From positions 527,954 through 591,953 of the forward strand of contig NZ_NAIA01000003.1 of the NCBI RefSeq assembly GCF_002192535.1: DNA of 64,000 bases, read 5' to 3'. Source of the DNA: Polynucleobacter hirudinilacicola. Its GTDB lineage: Bacteria > Pseudomonadota > Gammaproteobacteria > Burkholderiales > Burkholderiaceae. Positions 8,760-17,385 of this stretch are shown in pieces. Position 1 is the stretch's first letter; every line of letters starts with the position of its first letter. The position numbers and the translations under genes are program-made. The notes below the pieces were generated by a model. That model did no database searches, was not told the DNA's origin, and saw only the letters and a list, made by a program, of their open reading frames with translations.

Positions 8760-9095
8760 ATGACTACCAATCCCTGCTTTGAATGCGGCATGTGCTGTCA
8801 GCACTTCCGTGTGAGTTTTTACCATGGAGAAATTGCCAGTAATGGCACTGGAGTGGTTCCTGGGGAGCTCACAATGAAACTCACGGACCACTTGGCTTGC
8901 ATGAAGGGTACGGAGAAGGGTGGGGCACCCTGTATAGCCCTTAAACATACAACTGAAGAGGGGTGGCGCTGCTCAATTTATGAAAGACGTCCTAGTCCTT
9001 GCAGAGAATTTAATATCATTAACGAGGATGGATCACTTAATCCGGATTGCCAAAAGTTGCAGCAGATAGCAAAGTCTAGGCGATCACTAGGTTAA
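8760..9095 (+). CDS. YkgJ-family cysteine-cluster protein
   Basis: 111 aa with the YkgJ (CxxCxxxxC) metal-binding cluster: NPCFECGMCCQHF at residues 5-17, then GGAPCIALK and CSIYERRPSPCREF. The conserved Cys residues likely bind zinc or an Fe-S cluster. The biochemical role of the family is unclear. Its 3' end overlaps the convergent MEKHLA gene by 20 bp. Confidence 0.88.
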   Translation: MTTNPCFECGMCCQHFRVSFYHGEIASNGTGVVPGELTMKLTDHLACMKGTEKGGAPCIALKHTTEEGWRCSIYERRPSPCREFNIINEDGSLNPDCQKLQQIAKSRRSLG

Positions 9096-9543
9096 AAGTA
9101 GCCGCTTGGCCGATCCTCTTGTTATTGATATCGTATAAATTCCAAACAATTGCATTTTCAATATGAAAACGTTTGCCTGTTTTAGAAATTCTGGTCCCTG
9201 AATAGTTGTCGATATAGCCCTGCGCACTAACCTTTTCTAGCAATTCTTGTCGCTGTGCTTGGTTGATTGGCTCGGCAGATAACTTAGAGGGTAATTTGGT
9301 GAATTCGTCCCAATGCATTTCAAAAATTTCTTGGGCTTTTAGGTTCGCGTAAAAAAAGATAGGCTCCGCTTCATCATCATGTGCAAGAACGGCAAATGGG
9401 GCTTTGTATAAAAGTGCTCTAATATCAGAGTCAGCAGCGTTTAAAAGGGGTCTACCGAGTAATTGCTGAAAATGATGATTGATCAGCATGGCGAGATCTT
9501 GGCGAAAACCATTGATTTTGGCTGGGGCAGTTCTGTCGAGCAT
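9076..9543 (-). CDS. MEKHLA domain (PAS-like) protein
   Basis: 155 aa. The middle (about 45-150) shows the MEKHLA-type PAS fold: FAVLAHDDEAEPIFFYANLKAQEIFEMHWDEF in short, then LPSKLSAEP, SGTRISKTGKRFHIENAIVWNLYD and a GQAATF end. In bacteria such stand-alone PAS-like proteins are thought to bind small ligands, but no specific role is known. It is convergent with the YkgJ gene, and no partner domain (kinase, output) is fused to it. Confidence 0.8.
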   Translation of the reverse strand: MLDRTAPAKINGFRQDLAMLINHHFQQLLGRPLLNAADSDIRALLYKAPFAVLAHDDEAEPIFFYANLKAQEIFEMHWDEFTKLPSKLSAEPINQAQRQELLEKVSAQGYIDNYSGTRISKTGKRFHIENAIVWNLYDINNKRIGQAATFNLVIA

Positions 9544-9706
9544 TTTGCTTGCTTAAAGGGCGGTTACCATGTGAAATATGGTACAAGATATGTAGATGGT
9601 CCGCCTGATTCAGTGAATTAGGAAGTGGGTGATGAGCAGGGCAAGCCACACATTGAATCAAGAGTGGATCAGAATGAGGATATTGTATTTTTAAGGTGTA
9701 TTGATA

Positions 9707-11104
9707 ATGTTAACCAAAACTCTTTTAAAAGAAATTCCAGCAGATTGTGCTGCTGAGATTAAAGCACTCTTTGGCGAGCGGTTTAGCATCTCCCCTCCAA
9801 TATTGGATCATCACGGTCGCGACGAATCTCCTTATCCACTATTAGCTCCACAAGCAGTCGTCTTTGCGAATACCACAGAGGAGGTGGCTGCCTTAGTAAA
9901 GATATGTGATCGCTTTGAGGTTCCGATTATTCCTTTTGGTGCCGGAACCTCTTTGGAGGGGCATATTTTGCCGATCCATGGAGGTATTGCTCTTGATCTC
10001 AATAATATGAATCGCGTGATAGCAATTCATCCAGAAGACATGATGGTTACAGTAGAGCCTGCAGTGAGACGTAAGCAACTCAATGCTGAACTCAAGGATA
10101 CGGGTTATTTCTTTCCTGTAGATCCTGGAGCCGATGCCTCTATCGGTGGAATGTGCGCTACGCGTGCCTCAGGTACTAATGCAGTACGCTATGGAACGAT
10201 GCGTGAAAATGTTTTGGCGCTCACGGTTGTTACAGCATCAGGCGAGATTATTCGCACAGGCACTCAAGCAAAAAAATCTTCTGCTGGTTATGACTTAACC
10301 AGACTTTTTGTAGGCAGCGAAGGTACTTTGGGGATCATTACTGAGATTACGTTAAAGATCTATCCTCAGCCAGAAGAGATTGCGGCAGCTATCTGCAGTT
10401 TTTCAAGTGTTACCGAAGCTGTCAATGCAGTCATTGAAGTCATTCAGATGGGTATCCCTGTTGCTAGGGTCGAGCTAGTGGATGAATTGGCAATTGCAGC
10501 AATCAATCAGCACAGCAAGCTCTCTCTCAAGCCATCGCCCACACTGTTTTTTGAATTCATTGGCTCACCGCACTCAGTTCAAGAGCAGGCGCAACATGCC
10601 CAAGAGATTGTAAAGACTCATGGAGGCCAAGATTTTGAGTGGGCGATACACCCAGAAGACAGAGCTCGCCTATGGCATGCTCGTCACAATGCCTACTTTG
10701 CTTGCTTGCAGTTGCAAGCGGGTTGCCGAATTATCAATACCGATGTGTGTGTGCCCATTTCTAAATTGGCGCAGTGTATTGATGAAACACGCAAGGACTT
10801 AGATGGGTCTTGGATTAAGGCACCCATTTTAGGCCATGTAGGCGATGGTAATTACCATGTTCTGCTAGTGATTGATCCTGATAAGCCAGAAGATTTTCAG
10901 GAGGCGGAGCGTTTAAATGCCGCAATCGTACAGCGCGCATTACGTCTTGGAGGAACTTGCACTGGCGAGCATGGAGTAGGCATGCATAAAATCGATTTTT
11001 TAGTCGATGAGCATGGTGCTGCCGCTATTGATGTCATGCGCACTATTAAGCAAGCCTTAGACCCTAAGAATATTCTCAATCCCGGAAAAATGATCAGGGT
11101 CTAA
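9707..11104 (+). CDS. FAD-binding D-lactate dehydrogenase (GlcD/Dld type)
   Basis: 465 aa from the ATG at 9707 (AAGGTG upstream); a TTG at 9701 is also in frame. FAD PCMH domain: PFGAGTSLEGHILP, GGMCATRASGTNAVRYGTMR and GSEGTLGIITEITLKIYP (residues about 85-220). The C-terminal cap has GHVGDGNYHVLL, CTGEHGVGMHK and LDPKNILNPGKM. This is the flavoenzyme family that oxidises D-lactate or glycolate and passes electrons to quinone or cytochrome c. Because no glcE/glcF genes adjoin it, a single-subunit D-lactate dehydrogenase is more likely than glycolate oxidase. Confidence 0.88.
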   Translation: MLTKTLLKEIPADCAAEIKALFGERFSISPPILDHHGRDESPYPLLAPQAVVFANTTEEVAALVKICDRFEVPIIPFGAGTSLEGHILPIHGGIALDLNNMNRVIAIHPEDMMVTVEPAVRRKQLNAELKDTGYFFPVDPGADASIGGMCATRASGTNAVRYGTMRENVLALTVVTASGEIIRTGTQAKKSSAGYDLTRLFVGSEGTLGIITEITLKIYPQPEEIAAAICSFSSVTEAVNAVIEVIQMGIPVARVELVDELAIAAINQHSKLSLKPSPTLFFEFIGSPHSVQEQAQHAQEIVKTHGGQDFEWAIHPEDRARLWHARHNAYFACLQLQAGCRIINTDVCVPISKLAQCIDETRKDLDGSWIKAPILGHVGDGNYHVLLVIDPDKPEDFQEAERLNAAIVQRALRLGGTCTGEHGVGMHKIDFLVDEHGAAAIDVMRTIKQALDPKNILNPGKMIRV

Positions 11105-11113
11105 TTGGGCAAA

Positions 11114-11132
11114 AGCCATCATGACGATGGCT
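11114..11132 (-). terminator. Terminator for the minus-strand exoX-like gene
   Basis: AGCCATC (11114-11120) and GATGGCT (11126-11132) form a 7-bp stem with a 5-nt loop. On the minus strand it is followed by TTTT, fitting termination of the gene ending at 11162; it could also catch the rightward dehydrogenase transcript. Confidence 0.6.
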
Positions 11133-11161
11133 CACCAGCAGCAAACAATGCCAGCAGCTAT

Positions 11162-11821
11162 TTATTTAGCTTCTAAGGCCTTACGTAAGTATCCAGAAAC
11201 ATTGTCTTGCCGTAATAACCATTGCTTGTAATCGCTTGGAACCTGGCTAATTAGTTCGCCTTTGTGTTTGCCGTAGGGCATAACCGTCGGAATGCGGGCT
11301 TTCTCAGACATTTCCCACAAAGCATCTAAGGAAACGGGGCGTAATTGATCAATAATCTGCTTCACAATTTTGGAGCAGATCCACACATCGGCTAAAGCGC
11401 TATGGGCATTGCGCAATTGATCGCGGGCGGTATCGCGCTCAAAATGATAAAGGAGAGCGCTTTGAGTATGGCTATCAAGATTGGGCCAAAGGCTACGCGC
11501 CAGCGCCAAAGTGCAAATACGTTTGACGTCTGGACTGCCAATAGCCACCCAGTCAAAATCAATGTTATGACCTATTAGATACTTAGTGCCAGCGGGTAGT
11601 CTAAAAGAACTACTCGCGGGACAGTTCACCAGCTCTTCATCCATGATGTGATGGGTGGCTAGCGCACCCAAGCTAATGGGTTTTCCTGGGTTGTAACGCT
11701 GTACCCATGGGTTACTAACCCCAAATGGATTGAGGGAGATGACATCGAGAGAGGCTGCCTCAATAATGACCGCATCGTTCTTATCGGTTGCTTCTACATC
11801 AAAAATAATAGCTTGTGTCAT
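11162..11821 (-). CDS. DEDDh 3'-5' exonuclease, ExoX-like
   Basis: 219 aa. Exonuclease motifs: IFDVEATDKNDAVIIEAAS (DxE, ExoI), YLIGHNIDFDW (ExoII) and NAHSALADVWICSKI (HxxxxD, ExoIII). A C-terminal module, MPYGKHKGELISQVPSDYKQ, is the DUF3820-like tail found in ExoX proteins. Exonuclease X degrades single- and double-stranded DNA 3' to 5' in mismatch repair and recombination. It is monocistronic and convergent with the lactate dehydrogenase gene. Confidence 0.85.
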   Translation of the reverse strand: MTQAIIFDVEATDKNDAVIIEAASLDVISLNPFGVSNPWVQRYNPGKPISLGALATHHIMDEELVNCPASSSFRLPAGTKYLIGHNIDFDWVAIGSPDVKRICTLALARSLWPNLDSHTQSALLYHFERDTARDQLRNAHSALADVWICSKIVKQIIDQLRPVSLDALWEMSEKARIPTVMPYGKHKGELISQVPSDYKQWLLRQDNVSGYLRKALEAK

Positions 11822-11987
11822 GAGTGGCTTTATGAGATTTAACGGACAAGGTTATTGTGCCTTGCAATGTCATAAGAGCATGCAATAATTTCAAAAAATA
11901 CAGGGGGTTTTGCCCTATTGGGGTAGTAATTCGAAGTATTTAAAGTAATGGAGTCCTAAAAAATATCACTCATATGGAAAGCTAGCC

Positions 11988-13163
11988 ATGACGCAAGAGT
12001 CCCGTCGTAAATTTTTAAAAACCACAGCAATCGGAGTTGCAACCATTGCCAGTAATGAGGCTTTATCAAGCGCCCCTGAAGTTCGAAAAATTATTCCACC
12101 CAATTTGGATGAAGCCTATTTGGGTCAGAAAATATTGTGCTATCGACCCATGCGTCATGGCTCACCAAATTTAAGCGTAGTACAAAACGGCAATAAAGTC
12201 GTTGCACATAATTATGGTCACGGTGGTAGCGGTTGGACTTTAGGGCCTGGCTCTGCAAGTTACGTCAACTCTTTGATGATTAACTCTAAATATAGTGATG
12301 CCTTATCAAATAAATTAACACCAATTGCAATTATTGGCGCTGGTGTCATTGGGCTTTTTACTGCCTATGACTTAAATAAACGGGGTTATCGCAATATCAC
12401 GATCTATGCTGATCGCGTAGACTCACTAACATCGCATAATGCTGGCGGTTTATTAGCACCAGTCTCCATGGATAATGCTCCAGACATGCAGGCTACCATC
12501 GATCAAATTGGTATAGATGCCTATCGTTTTTATGACAGCATTGCCAAAAATAAAAATAGTGACTTAAAGGGCGGCGCCATCATTGTCCCCACCTACTTTA
12601 ATGATCGTGAGGAATCGGGTTTAGAGCCCTATGTTGGAAAAGTAATGCAGCCTGCAAAAGAAGTTGTGCTCGACTTTGGTAATGGTACGACTCGAAAAAT
12701 GGTGGCATATGATGATGGTATTTATATGGATACCGCCATTCTGATGGTTGAGCTGCATAAATACATGAGTGCACACAATATTCCTATTGTGAAAAAGAAA
12801 ATTAATTCTTTTGCCGATTTGTCGCAAAGATTTATTTTTAATTGCAGTGGCTTAGGCTCCAGTCAACTTGCAAACGACTCTAAAGTGATTCCTGTACAAG
12901 GGCACTTGATCATGCTCAAGAATCAAATCCCACAGAACTTGAATTACATGATTTTGGTTTACTTTGGAGAGGGAAGTACTGAGGCGAATCAAAAGGTAAA
13001 GCGTTCGTTCTATATCTTCCCTAAGCGTTTAGCCAATGCAGGACCACAAGATTTTGGTGTGGTAGGCGGAACTTTTGTTGAAGGCGGCAATCCGAATACG
13101 CCCAACCTAAAAGAATTTGAACTTCTGCTTGAGGGTGCAAAGAAATTCTATGGCGTCAGTTAA
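11988..13163 (+). CDS. Tat-exported FAD-dependent oxidoreductase (DAO family)
   Basis: 391 aa. The N-terminus has a twin-arginine signal (ESRRKFLKTTAIGVATIAS), so the folded flavoprotein is probably exported. A Rossmann motif follows at about 112 (IAIIGAGVIGLFTAYDLNKRG), then NAGGLLAPVSM and a late FNCSGLGSSQLANDSKVIPVQGHL block typical of D-amino-acid-oxidase-like enzymes. The substrate is not evident. The C-terminal GGTFVEGGNPNT stretch fits the FAD-binding end of the family, but the protein ends slightly early relative to usual DAOs. An exported rhodanese gene starts 60 bp downstream. Confidence 0.82.
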   Translation: MTQESRRKFLKTTAIGVATIASNEALSSAPEVRKIIPPNLDEAYLGQKILCYRPMRHGSPNLSVVQNGNKVVAHNYGHGGSGWTLGPGSASYVNSLMINSKYSDALSNKLTPIAIIGAGVIGLFTAYDLNKRGYRNITIYADRVDSLTSHNAGGLLAPVSMDNAPDMQATIDQIGIDAYRFYDSIAKNKNSDLKGGAIIVPTYFNDREESGLEPYVGKVMQPAKEVVLDFGNGTTRKMVAYDDGIYMDTAILMVELHKYMSAHNIPIVKKKINSFADLSQRFIFNCSGLGSSQLANDSKVIPVQGHLIMLKNQIPQNLNYMILVYFGEGSTEANQKVKRSFYIFPKRLANAGPQDFGVVGGTFVEGGNPNTPNLKEFELLLEGAKKFYGVS

Positions 13164-13222
13164 TGCTATTCTGATGTGAACCCTCTTGTAATTGCATCAA
13201 TCCATTTTAAAAAGGAAGTACA

Positions 13223-14212
13223 TTGAGATCATTAATGGCTATCGTCTTAGCGTCTATTTTTTCGATGGCATTTGCCCAGCAAAAAACGACCATTATTCAG
13301 ACTGAGCAGATGCAGCAGGCGCTTGCTCGAGGCGCGATTATTTGGGATGTACGCGATGAAAAGAGTTACTTAGAGGGCCATATCCCGGGAGCAGTCAATA
13401 TCGGCGAGGTTGGTAGCGTACTGCGTGACCCGAATAAGGAAGACTACATTCCTACAGAGCAGATCCAAAAGCTTTTTAACAGTGCTGGATTGGATGTGAA
13501 TCGGGATATTGTGGTCTATGGTGCACGCGGTAATCCATATGCTTATTTTGGCCTGTACACCATTAACTATTTTGGCGGAAAAAACGCGCAGATTTACCAT
13601 GATGGTATTGACGGCTGGAAGCAGGCGGGTTTGCCAATTCAAAAGGAGCGCCAAACTTTAGAGCCAGTATCTGTAGTGCTTATAGCTCAGCCTCAGTTGG
13701 TCGTTAGCAATGAGGAAATGCTGAAGATTGTCCAATCTAAGTCTGCGCAAATTATTGATACGAGAACGCCCGATGAATTTACGGGTAAAGACGTTCGAGC
13801 CATTCGGGGTGGGCATATTCCGAATTCTGTCAATATTCCCTATGAGGATAATTGGCAAGATCCAGCAACTGCTATTAAGTTACGCAAAAAACAAGTTTCG
13901 GATAACTCCGGTATGGCCCTGAAAAATCAAACAGATCTCAAGAGGCTGTATGCCAATCTCGATCCCGACAAGGAGACCGTGGTGTATTGCCAAAGTGGTG
14001 TGCGTGCAGCAGAAACAGCAGTCGTGTTAAAAACCTTAGGCTTTAAGAAAGTCAAAGTTTACGACTCAGCATGGCTAGGGTGGGGTAATAACCTGAAAGC
14101 ACCCGTGGCCGATGAAACCTTCTTAAATGTAGGCGCACTCAACGCAAAGATGACTGCAATGCAAAATAAAATTAATCAGCTAGAAGAAGCCCTGAAAAAT
14201 AAAAATAACTAA
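13223..14212 (+). CDS. Exported two-domain rhodanese (sulfurtransferase)
   Basis: 329 aa from a TTG at 13223, preceded by AAAGGAAG at good spacing; the next ATG (13235) lies too far from that site. A signal peptide ends near AFA-QQ (about residue 19). Two rhodanese domains follow: the first (about 30-145, with VRDEKSYLEGHIPGAVNI) lacks a Cys in its loop (YGARGNPYA), while the second (about 165-290) has the catalytic YCQSGVRAAET loop. This is the usual inactive-plus-active layout of thiosulfate sulfurtransferases. A short coiled coil ends the protein. The role is probably periplasmic sulfur transfer. Confidence 0.88.
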   Translation: MRSLMAIVLASIFSMAFAQQKTTIIQTEQMQQALARGAIIWDVRDEKSYLEGHIPGAVNIGEVGSVLRDPNKEDYIPTEQIQKLFNSAGLDVNRDIVVYGARGNPYAYFGLYTINYFGGKNAQIYHDGIDGWKQAGLPIQKERQTLEPVSVVLIAQPQLVVSNEEMLKIVQSKSAQIIDTRTPDEFTGKDVRAIRGGHIPNSVNIPYEDNWQDPATAIKLRKKQVSDNSGMALKNQTDLKRLYANLDPDKETVVYCQSGVRAAETAVVLKTLGFKKVKVYDSAWLGWGNNLKAPVADETFLNVGALNAKMTAMQNKINQLEEALKNKNN

Positions 14213-14240
14213 TACGGATTTTTTGAAGATCTCCTGCAGC

Positions 14241-14315
14241 ATTTTTGATCATTCTTGAATGCTTTGTAATCGTTGGGAATGCTCGCCTTATTCCTACGTT
14301 TAAATCATCAAAAAT
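14241..14315. other. Imperfect inverted repeat after the rhodanese gene
   Basis: ATTTTTGATCATT at 14241-14253 is matched in inverse by AATCATCAAAAAT at 14303-14315 with one mismatch, leaving a 49-base spacer. It lies in the 450-bp gap between the rhodanese and adhesin-like genes. It may be a loose 3' structure; no function can be assigned. Confidence 0.3.
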
Positions 14316-14376
14316 CCATCGCTATTGCAATCTGAAGGCTCTACGCTGAAATCTTCTATATAGAAGGGAGTAGGCT

Positions 14377-14508
14377 TTGCGAGTTTCTATTGAGTGTTCT
14401 CATAAACAACTGCAACTATTCAGAATTTCCTTGGATGCGCGAACCGTCCTTGTTTTGGTGATTATTTGGGTGATTTGGGGAATTTTTAGAGTCCTGAAGA
14501 TATTCTAA
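14377..14508 (+). CDS. Possible 43-aa small membrane protein (TTG start)
   Basis: TTG at 14377 follows AAGGGAG with 6-bp spacing and opens 43 codons. The product has a polar, partly basic N-terminal half and a strongly hydrophobic helix at about residues 23-37 (TVLVLVIIWVIWGIF) ending in RVLKIF. This is consistent with a single-pass inner-membrane peptide. No family is recognised. The ribosome site and helix support it, but the rare start codon lowers confidence. Confidence 0.42.
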   Translation: MRVSIECSHKQLQLFRISLDARTVLVLVIIWVIWGIFRVLKIF

Positions 14509-14663
14509 GATTGCCCTCTTTGATATTTAGGGATGTGCAAACACTATCGATAGGTCTGATTTAACAACAGCTTTCCATAATTCAAGATGCACCCTTTGAA
14601 ATTCAAGTAATCTATAAATAATTTGTGGTGCTACCTAATATTTCAATCCAAAGAGATGGCTTT

Positions 14664-15071
14664 ATGAATAAGATTTTGGCAGGATTATTGATTTTGATTT
14701 ACCAAGTGCTAGGCATTCAAAATGCCCATGCCTACTTACAGGCTGTGCCTGGATATGTCGGAGACGGCAGTCTTTATTTGGAGACGTATTCCATTGTCAG
14801 AAATGGCTCATCTGCATCCTTAATGTATGTAGAGAACTTTAATCAACCGCAAGCTTATGGTTCTAAAACGTATTTATCCAAAGCAACTGAAGTGCGACTA
14901 GATTGCTCCGGCAAAAGAATATTTGCACTTGCGGAAGCTTTTTACTCACAAGCAGATCTTCAGGGCTCTTTACTTGGGAGGTTTCCTTTGCGTGATGAAT
15001 TTGGTTCTACTCCTGCTCCTGGAAGTTGGAATGACAATCTTTTAAATCTAGGGTGTGGATTTTCGCTGTAA
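14664..15071 (+). CDS. Exported surface-adhesin-E-like protein
   Basis: 135 aa from the ATG at 14664 (GAGATGG upstream); an earlier in-frame start at 14625 would put extra residues before the signal peptide. The signal peptide (MNKILAGLLILIYQVLGIQ) is cleaved near AHA-YL. The mature part, LETYSIVRNGSSASLMYVEN, KATEVRLDCSGKRIFAL and a final LNLGCGFSL, resembles the adhesin_E-type domain common in Burkholderiales, with two Cys likely forming a disulfide. Location is periplasm or cell surface; function is unproven. Confidence 0.7.
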   Translation: MNKILAGLLILIYQVLGIQNAHAYLQAVPGYVGDGSLYLETYSIVRNGSSASLMYVENFNQPQAYGSKTYLSKATEVRLDCSGKRIFALAEAFYSQADLQGSLLGRFPLRDEFGSTPAPGSWNDNLLNLGCGFSL

Positions 15072-15194
15072 AAGCACTACTTAATTGCATTAGCACCATC
15101 CATCTTTGGGACTAGAGAAGCGGGGTAGGCCAGGGGGATCGACCAGGGGGTCTGGTGATTAGGATGGGCAAGGCGGATAAGGTGGGAAAGGTGG

Positions 15195-15289
15195 ATGAGC
15201 CAAACCCCCGGCACTGGCAGAAATTGGGTTTGGCTGCTTCGTTCCCGACCTGACCAGGTTATCCAACCCACCATGCGGGGAGGCCCATC
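15195..15289 (-). ncRNA. ffs: 4.5S signal recognition particle RNA
   Basis: On the minus strand, CCTGGTCAGGTCGGGAACGA followed by AGCAGCC is the SRP RNA domain IV core, with its GGAA tetraloop and asymmetric loop that binds Ffh. The 5' GGGCCTCCCCGCA and 3' TGCCGGGGGTTTGGCTC halves pair to form the long stem. The ends are approximate. On the minus strand TAAAAT (15302-15297) is a possible -10, inside the short gap to the divergent dnaX. Location beside dnaX is usual in betaproteobacteria. Confidence 0.93.
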
Positions 15290-15312
15290 CGATTCCATTT
15301 TAGCTTGTTAGA

Positions 15313-16974
15313 ATGGAGAACATGACAGCCTTAGCATTAGCCCGTTCGTGGCGCCCTAAAACGTTCTCGCAATTAGTAGGACAAGACCATGTGTTTAAGG
15401 CTCTAACGCATGCTTTGGATCAGGGTCGCCTGCACCATGCCTGGCTCTTTACGGGCACCCGTGGGGTAGGTAAGACTACTATCGCCCGAATTATGGCTAA
15501 AGCACTTAATTGCACTGGAGCTGATGGTTCCGGCAAGATGACTTCAGAGCCCTGCGGAAAATGCCCAGCTTGTATGGAAATCGATGCCGGTCGCTTTGTT
15601 GACTACATCGAGATGGATGCCGCCAGTAATCGTGGCGTTGATGACATTGCTGCGCTCCTAGAAAAAGCAGCCTATGCACCAAGCAATGCGCGCTACAAGG
15701 TATACATGATTGACGAGGTGCACATGCTCACCAATCATGCTTTTAATGCCATGCTAAAGACTCTGGAAGAGCCTCCAGAGCACGTTAAATTTATTCTGGC
15801 GACCACTGATCCACAAAAGATTCCAGTAACGATTCTGTCGCGTTGCTTGCAGTTCAATCTTAAGCAAATGCCAGTACCACTCATCGTTGAGCATTTAGAA
15901 AAAGTACTCGCAGCAGAAAAGGTCGACTGCGAAGTGAATGCCTTGCGTGTTTTGGCTAAAGCAGCTCAAGGCTCCATGCGCGATGCTTTGTCATTAACAG
16001 ATCAAGCCATTGCATACGCTGCTGGCAAGGTTACTGAAGAATCTGTGCGTGGCATGCTCGGCACATTAGATGATGCTTATCTGATCCGCATTCTGGATTG
16101 CTTAATTGCAAAAGATGGTGCAAGCCTCTTGTCAGTAGCAAATGAAATGGGTGAGCGCAGCATGTCTTTCTCATTGGCGCTTCAAGATCTATCCAGCTTG
16201 TTGCAAAAAATTGCAGCAGCGCAAGTTGTTCCAGAATCGGTATTGGATGATTGGCCAGAAGCAGGCGAGATTCGTCGCTTGGCCACGCAGCTCACTAAAG
16301 AAGAAGCGCAACTCTTCTACCAAATCACCATTACTAGTCGTCCTGACTTATCACTTGCACCAGATGAGCAAACTGGCTTTGCGATGACGCTATTACGCAT
16401 GTTGGCATTTCGTCCAGGCAGTGGTGGAGGAGGCTCTGCCCCAGCGCCATCAACTCCAACAGCACCACCAGCAAATACAGCACGTCCAGCGACTGCACCA
16501 GCCCCAGCTGCCAAAACATCTCCAGCCGCATCTGCGCCTGCTGCTAAATCAGCCGCACCGGTTGCTTCCGCTCCAGCTGGTAATTCAGCACAGCGTCCTG
16601 ATTGGCATGGCTTGATGCGTCAATTGCCGGTTAAAGGCTTAGTGCAGCAGTTAGCTTTTCAGACAGAGTTGCAAGATTGGAATGATTCAGCAGTGGGAGT
16701 ACGTGCAACTATCGTTACACCAATGCCGCAGCTAGCTTCTGAGGCTTCCGTTGCGCGCTTGGCTGATGCACTGACTGCTCACTTTGGTAAGCCAGTCAAG
16801 ATTGTGATTGAAAAAGGTGAAGTAGAGGGCAAGACAGTAGCCAAGGTAGATGCGCAGATTCATCAAGAGAAAAGAATGAATGCTGAGCAGATGATTGCAG
16901 CTGATCCCTTTATTCAGCAATTAGAAAAAGAGTTTGGTGCTAAGGTAGTCGGCGGCTCTGTTAAACCACTCTAA
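15313..16974 (+). CDS. dnaX: DNA polymerase III tau/gamma subunit
   Basis: 553 aa; starts at 15313 or 15322 are both possible. AAA+ clamp-loader ATPase: Walker A GTRGVGKTTIAR (about 45), a zinc module CTGADGSGKMTSEPCGKCPAC (first and last Cys shown), YMIDEVHMLTNHAF (Walker B) and LSRCLQFNLKQ (sensor/arginine finger area). An Ala/Pro-rich linker at about 375-430 leads to a tau C-terminal domain that binds the alpha subunit. No A-AAA-AAG slippery heptamer was seen in the linker, so an E. coli-type gamma product is not indicated. It is first in dnaX-ybaB-recR. Confidence 0.96.
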   Translation: MENMTALALARSWRPKTFSQLVGQDHVFKALTHALDQGRLHHAWLFTGTRGVGKTTIARIMAKALNCTGADGSGKMTSEPCGKCPACMEIDAGRFVDYIEMDAASNRGVDDIAALLEKAAYAPSNARYKVYMIDEVHMLTNHAFNAMLKTLEEPPEHVKFILATTDPQKIPVTILSRCLQFNLKQMPVPLIVEHLEKVLAAEKVDCEVNALRVLAKAAQGSMRDALSLTDQAIAYAAGKVTEESVRGMLGTLDDAYLIRILDCLIAKDGASLLSVANEMGERSMSFSLALQDLSSLLQKIAAAQVVPESVLDDWPEAGEIRRLATQLTKEEAQLFYQITITSRPDLSLAPDEQTGFAMTLLRMLAFRPGSGGGGSAPAPSTPTAPPANTARPATAPAPAAKTSPAASAPAAKSAAPVASAPAGNSAQRPDWHGLMRQLPVKGLVQQLAFQTELQDWNDSAVGVRATIVTPMPQLASEASVARLADALTAHFGKPVKIVIEKGEVEGKTVAKVDAQIHQEKRMNAEQMIAADPFIQQLEKEFGAKVVGGSVKPL

Positions 16975-17039
16975 TGCACCTCTTTAATTTAAATTCAGCT
17001 ATTTATAAATAATCAACACAAGCACTAAGGAATAAAGCG

Positions 17040-17363
17040 ATGATGAAAGGTGGACTTGCTGGCCTCATGAAACAGGCTCAGCAGATGCAAGAGAAAATGA
17101 AAACTGCGCAAGCTGAATTAGCTGCGTTAGAAGTGACTGGCCAAGCTGCTGGTGGCTTAGTTAAGGTAACCATCTCTGGTAAATACGAACTGAAGCGTGT
17201 ACAAATTGATCCAGGCGCAATGGATGATCGCGAGATGCTCGAAGATTTAATCGTTACTGCTTACACAGAAGCCTTTAAGCAAGTCGAAGCCGCTAGTGCA
17301 CAAATGATGTCTGGTGCAACTGCTGGCATGCCGATGCCCCCTGGCTTTAAGTTGCCGTTTTAA
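17040..17363 (+). CDS. ybaB: YbaB/EbfC nucleoid-associated protein
   Basis: 107 aa, usual length. Typical features: an N-terminal helix [20 protein letters not shown], the core [19 protein letters not shown], and a Met/Gly/Pro-rich tail ([12 protein letters not shown]). YbaB dimers bind DNA as a tweezer-like nucleoid protein. The conserved dnaX-ybaB-recR order supports the call and a shared transcript. Confidence 0.96.
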   Translation: MMKGGLAGLMKQAQQMQEKMKTAQAELAALEVTGQAAGGLVKVTISGKYELKRVQIDPGAMDDREMLEDLIVTAYTEAFKQVEAASAQMMSGATAGMPMPPGFKLPF

Positions 17364-17385
17364 TTCACTAATCGTTCATTATTTA

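Noticed and set aside
12621..12827. Minus-strand frame inside the DAO gene
   Set aside because: Lies fully within a well-supported gene on the other strand and has no protein-family features.
16421..16615. Open frames in other registers of dnaX
   Set aside because: They are Pro/Gln/His-rich translations of the Ala/Pro-rich dnaX linker; composition artefacts.
16440..16620. Gamma-producing frameshift site in dnaX
   Set aside because: No A-AAA-AAG-like heptamer with stem-loop was found in this part, so no claim is made.
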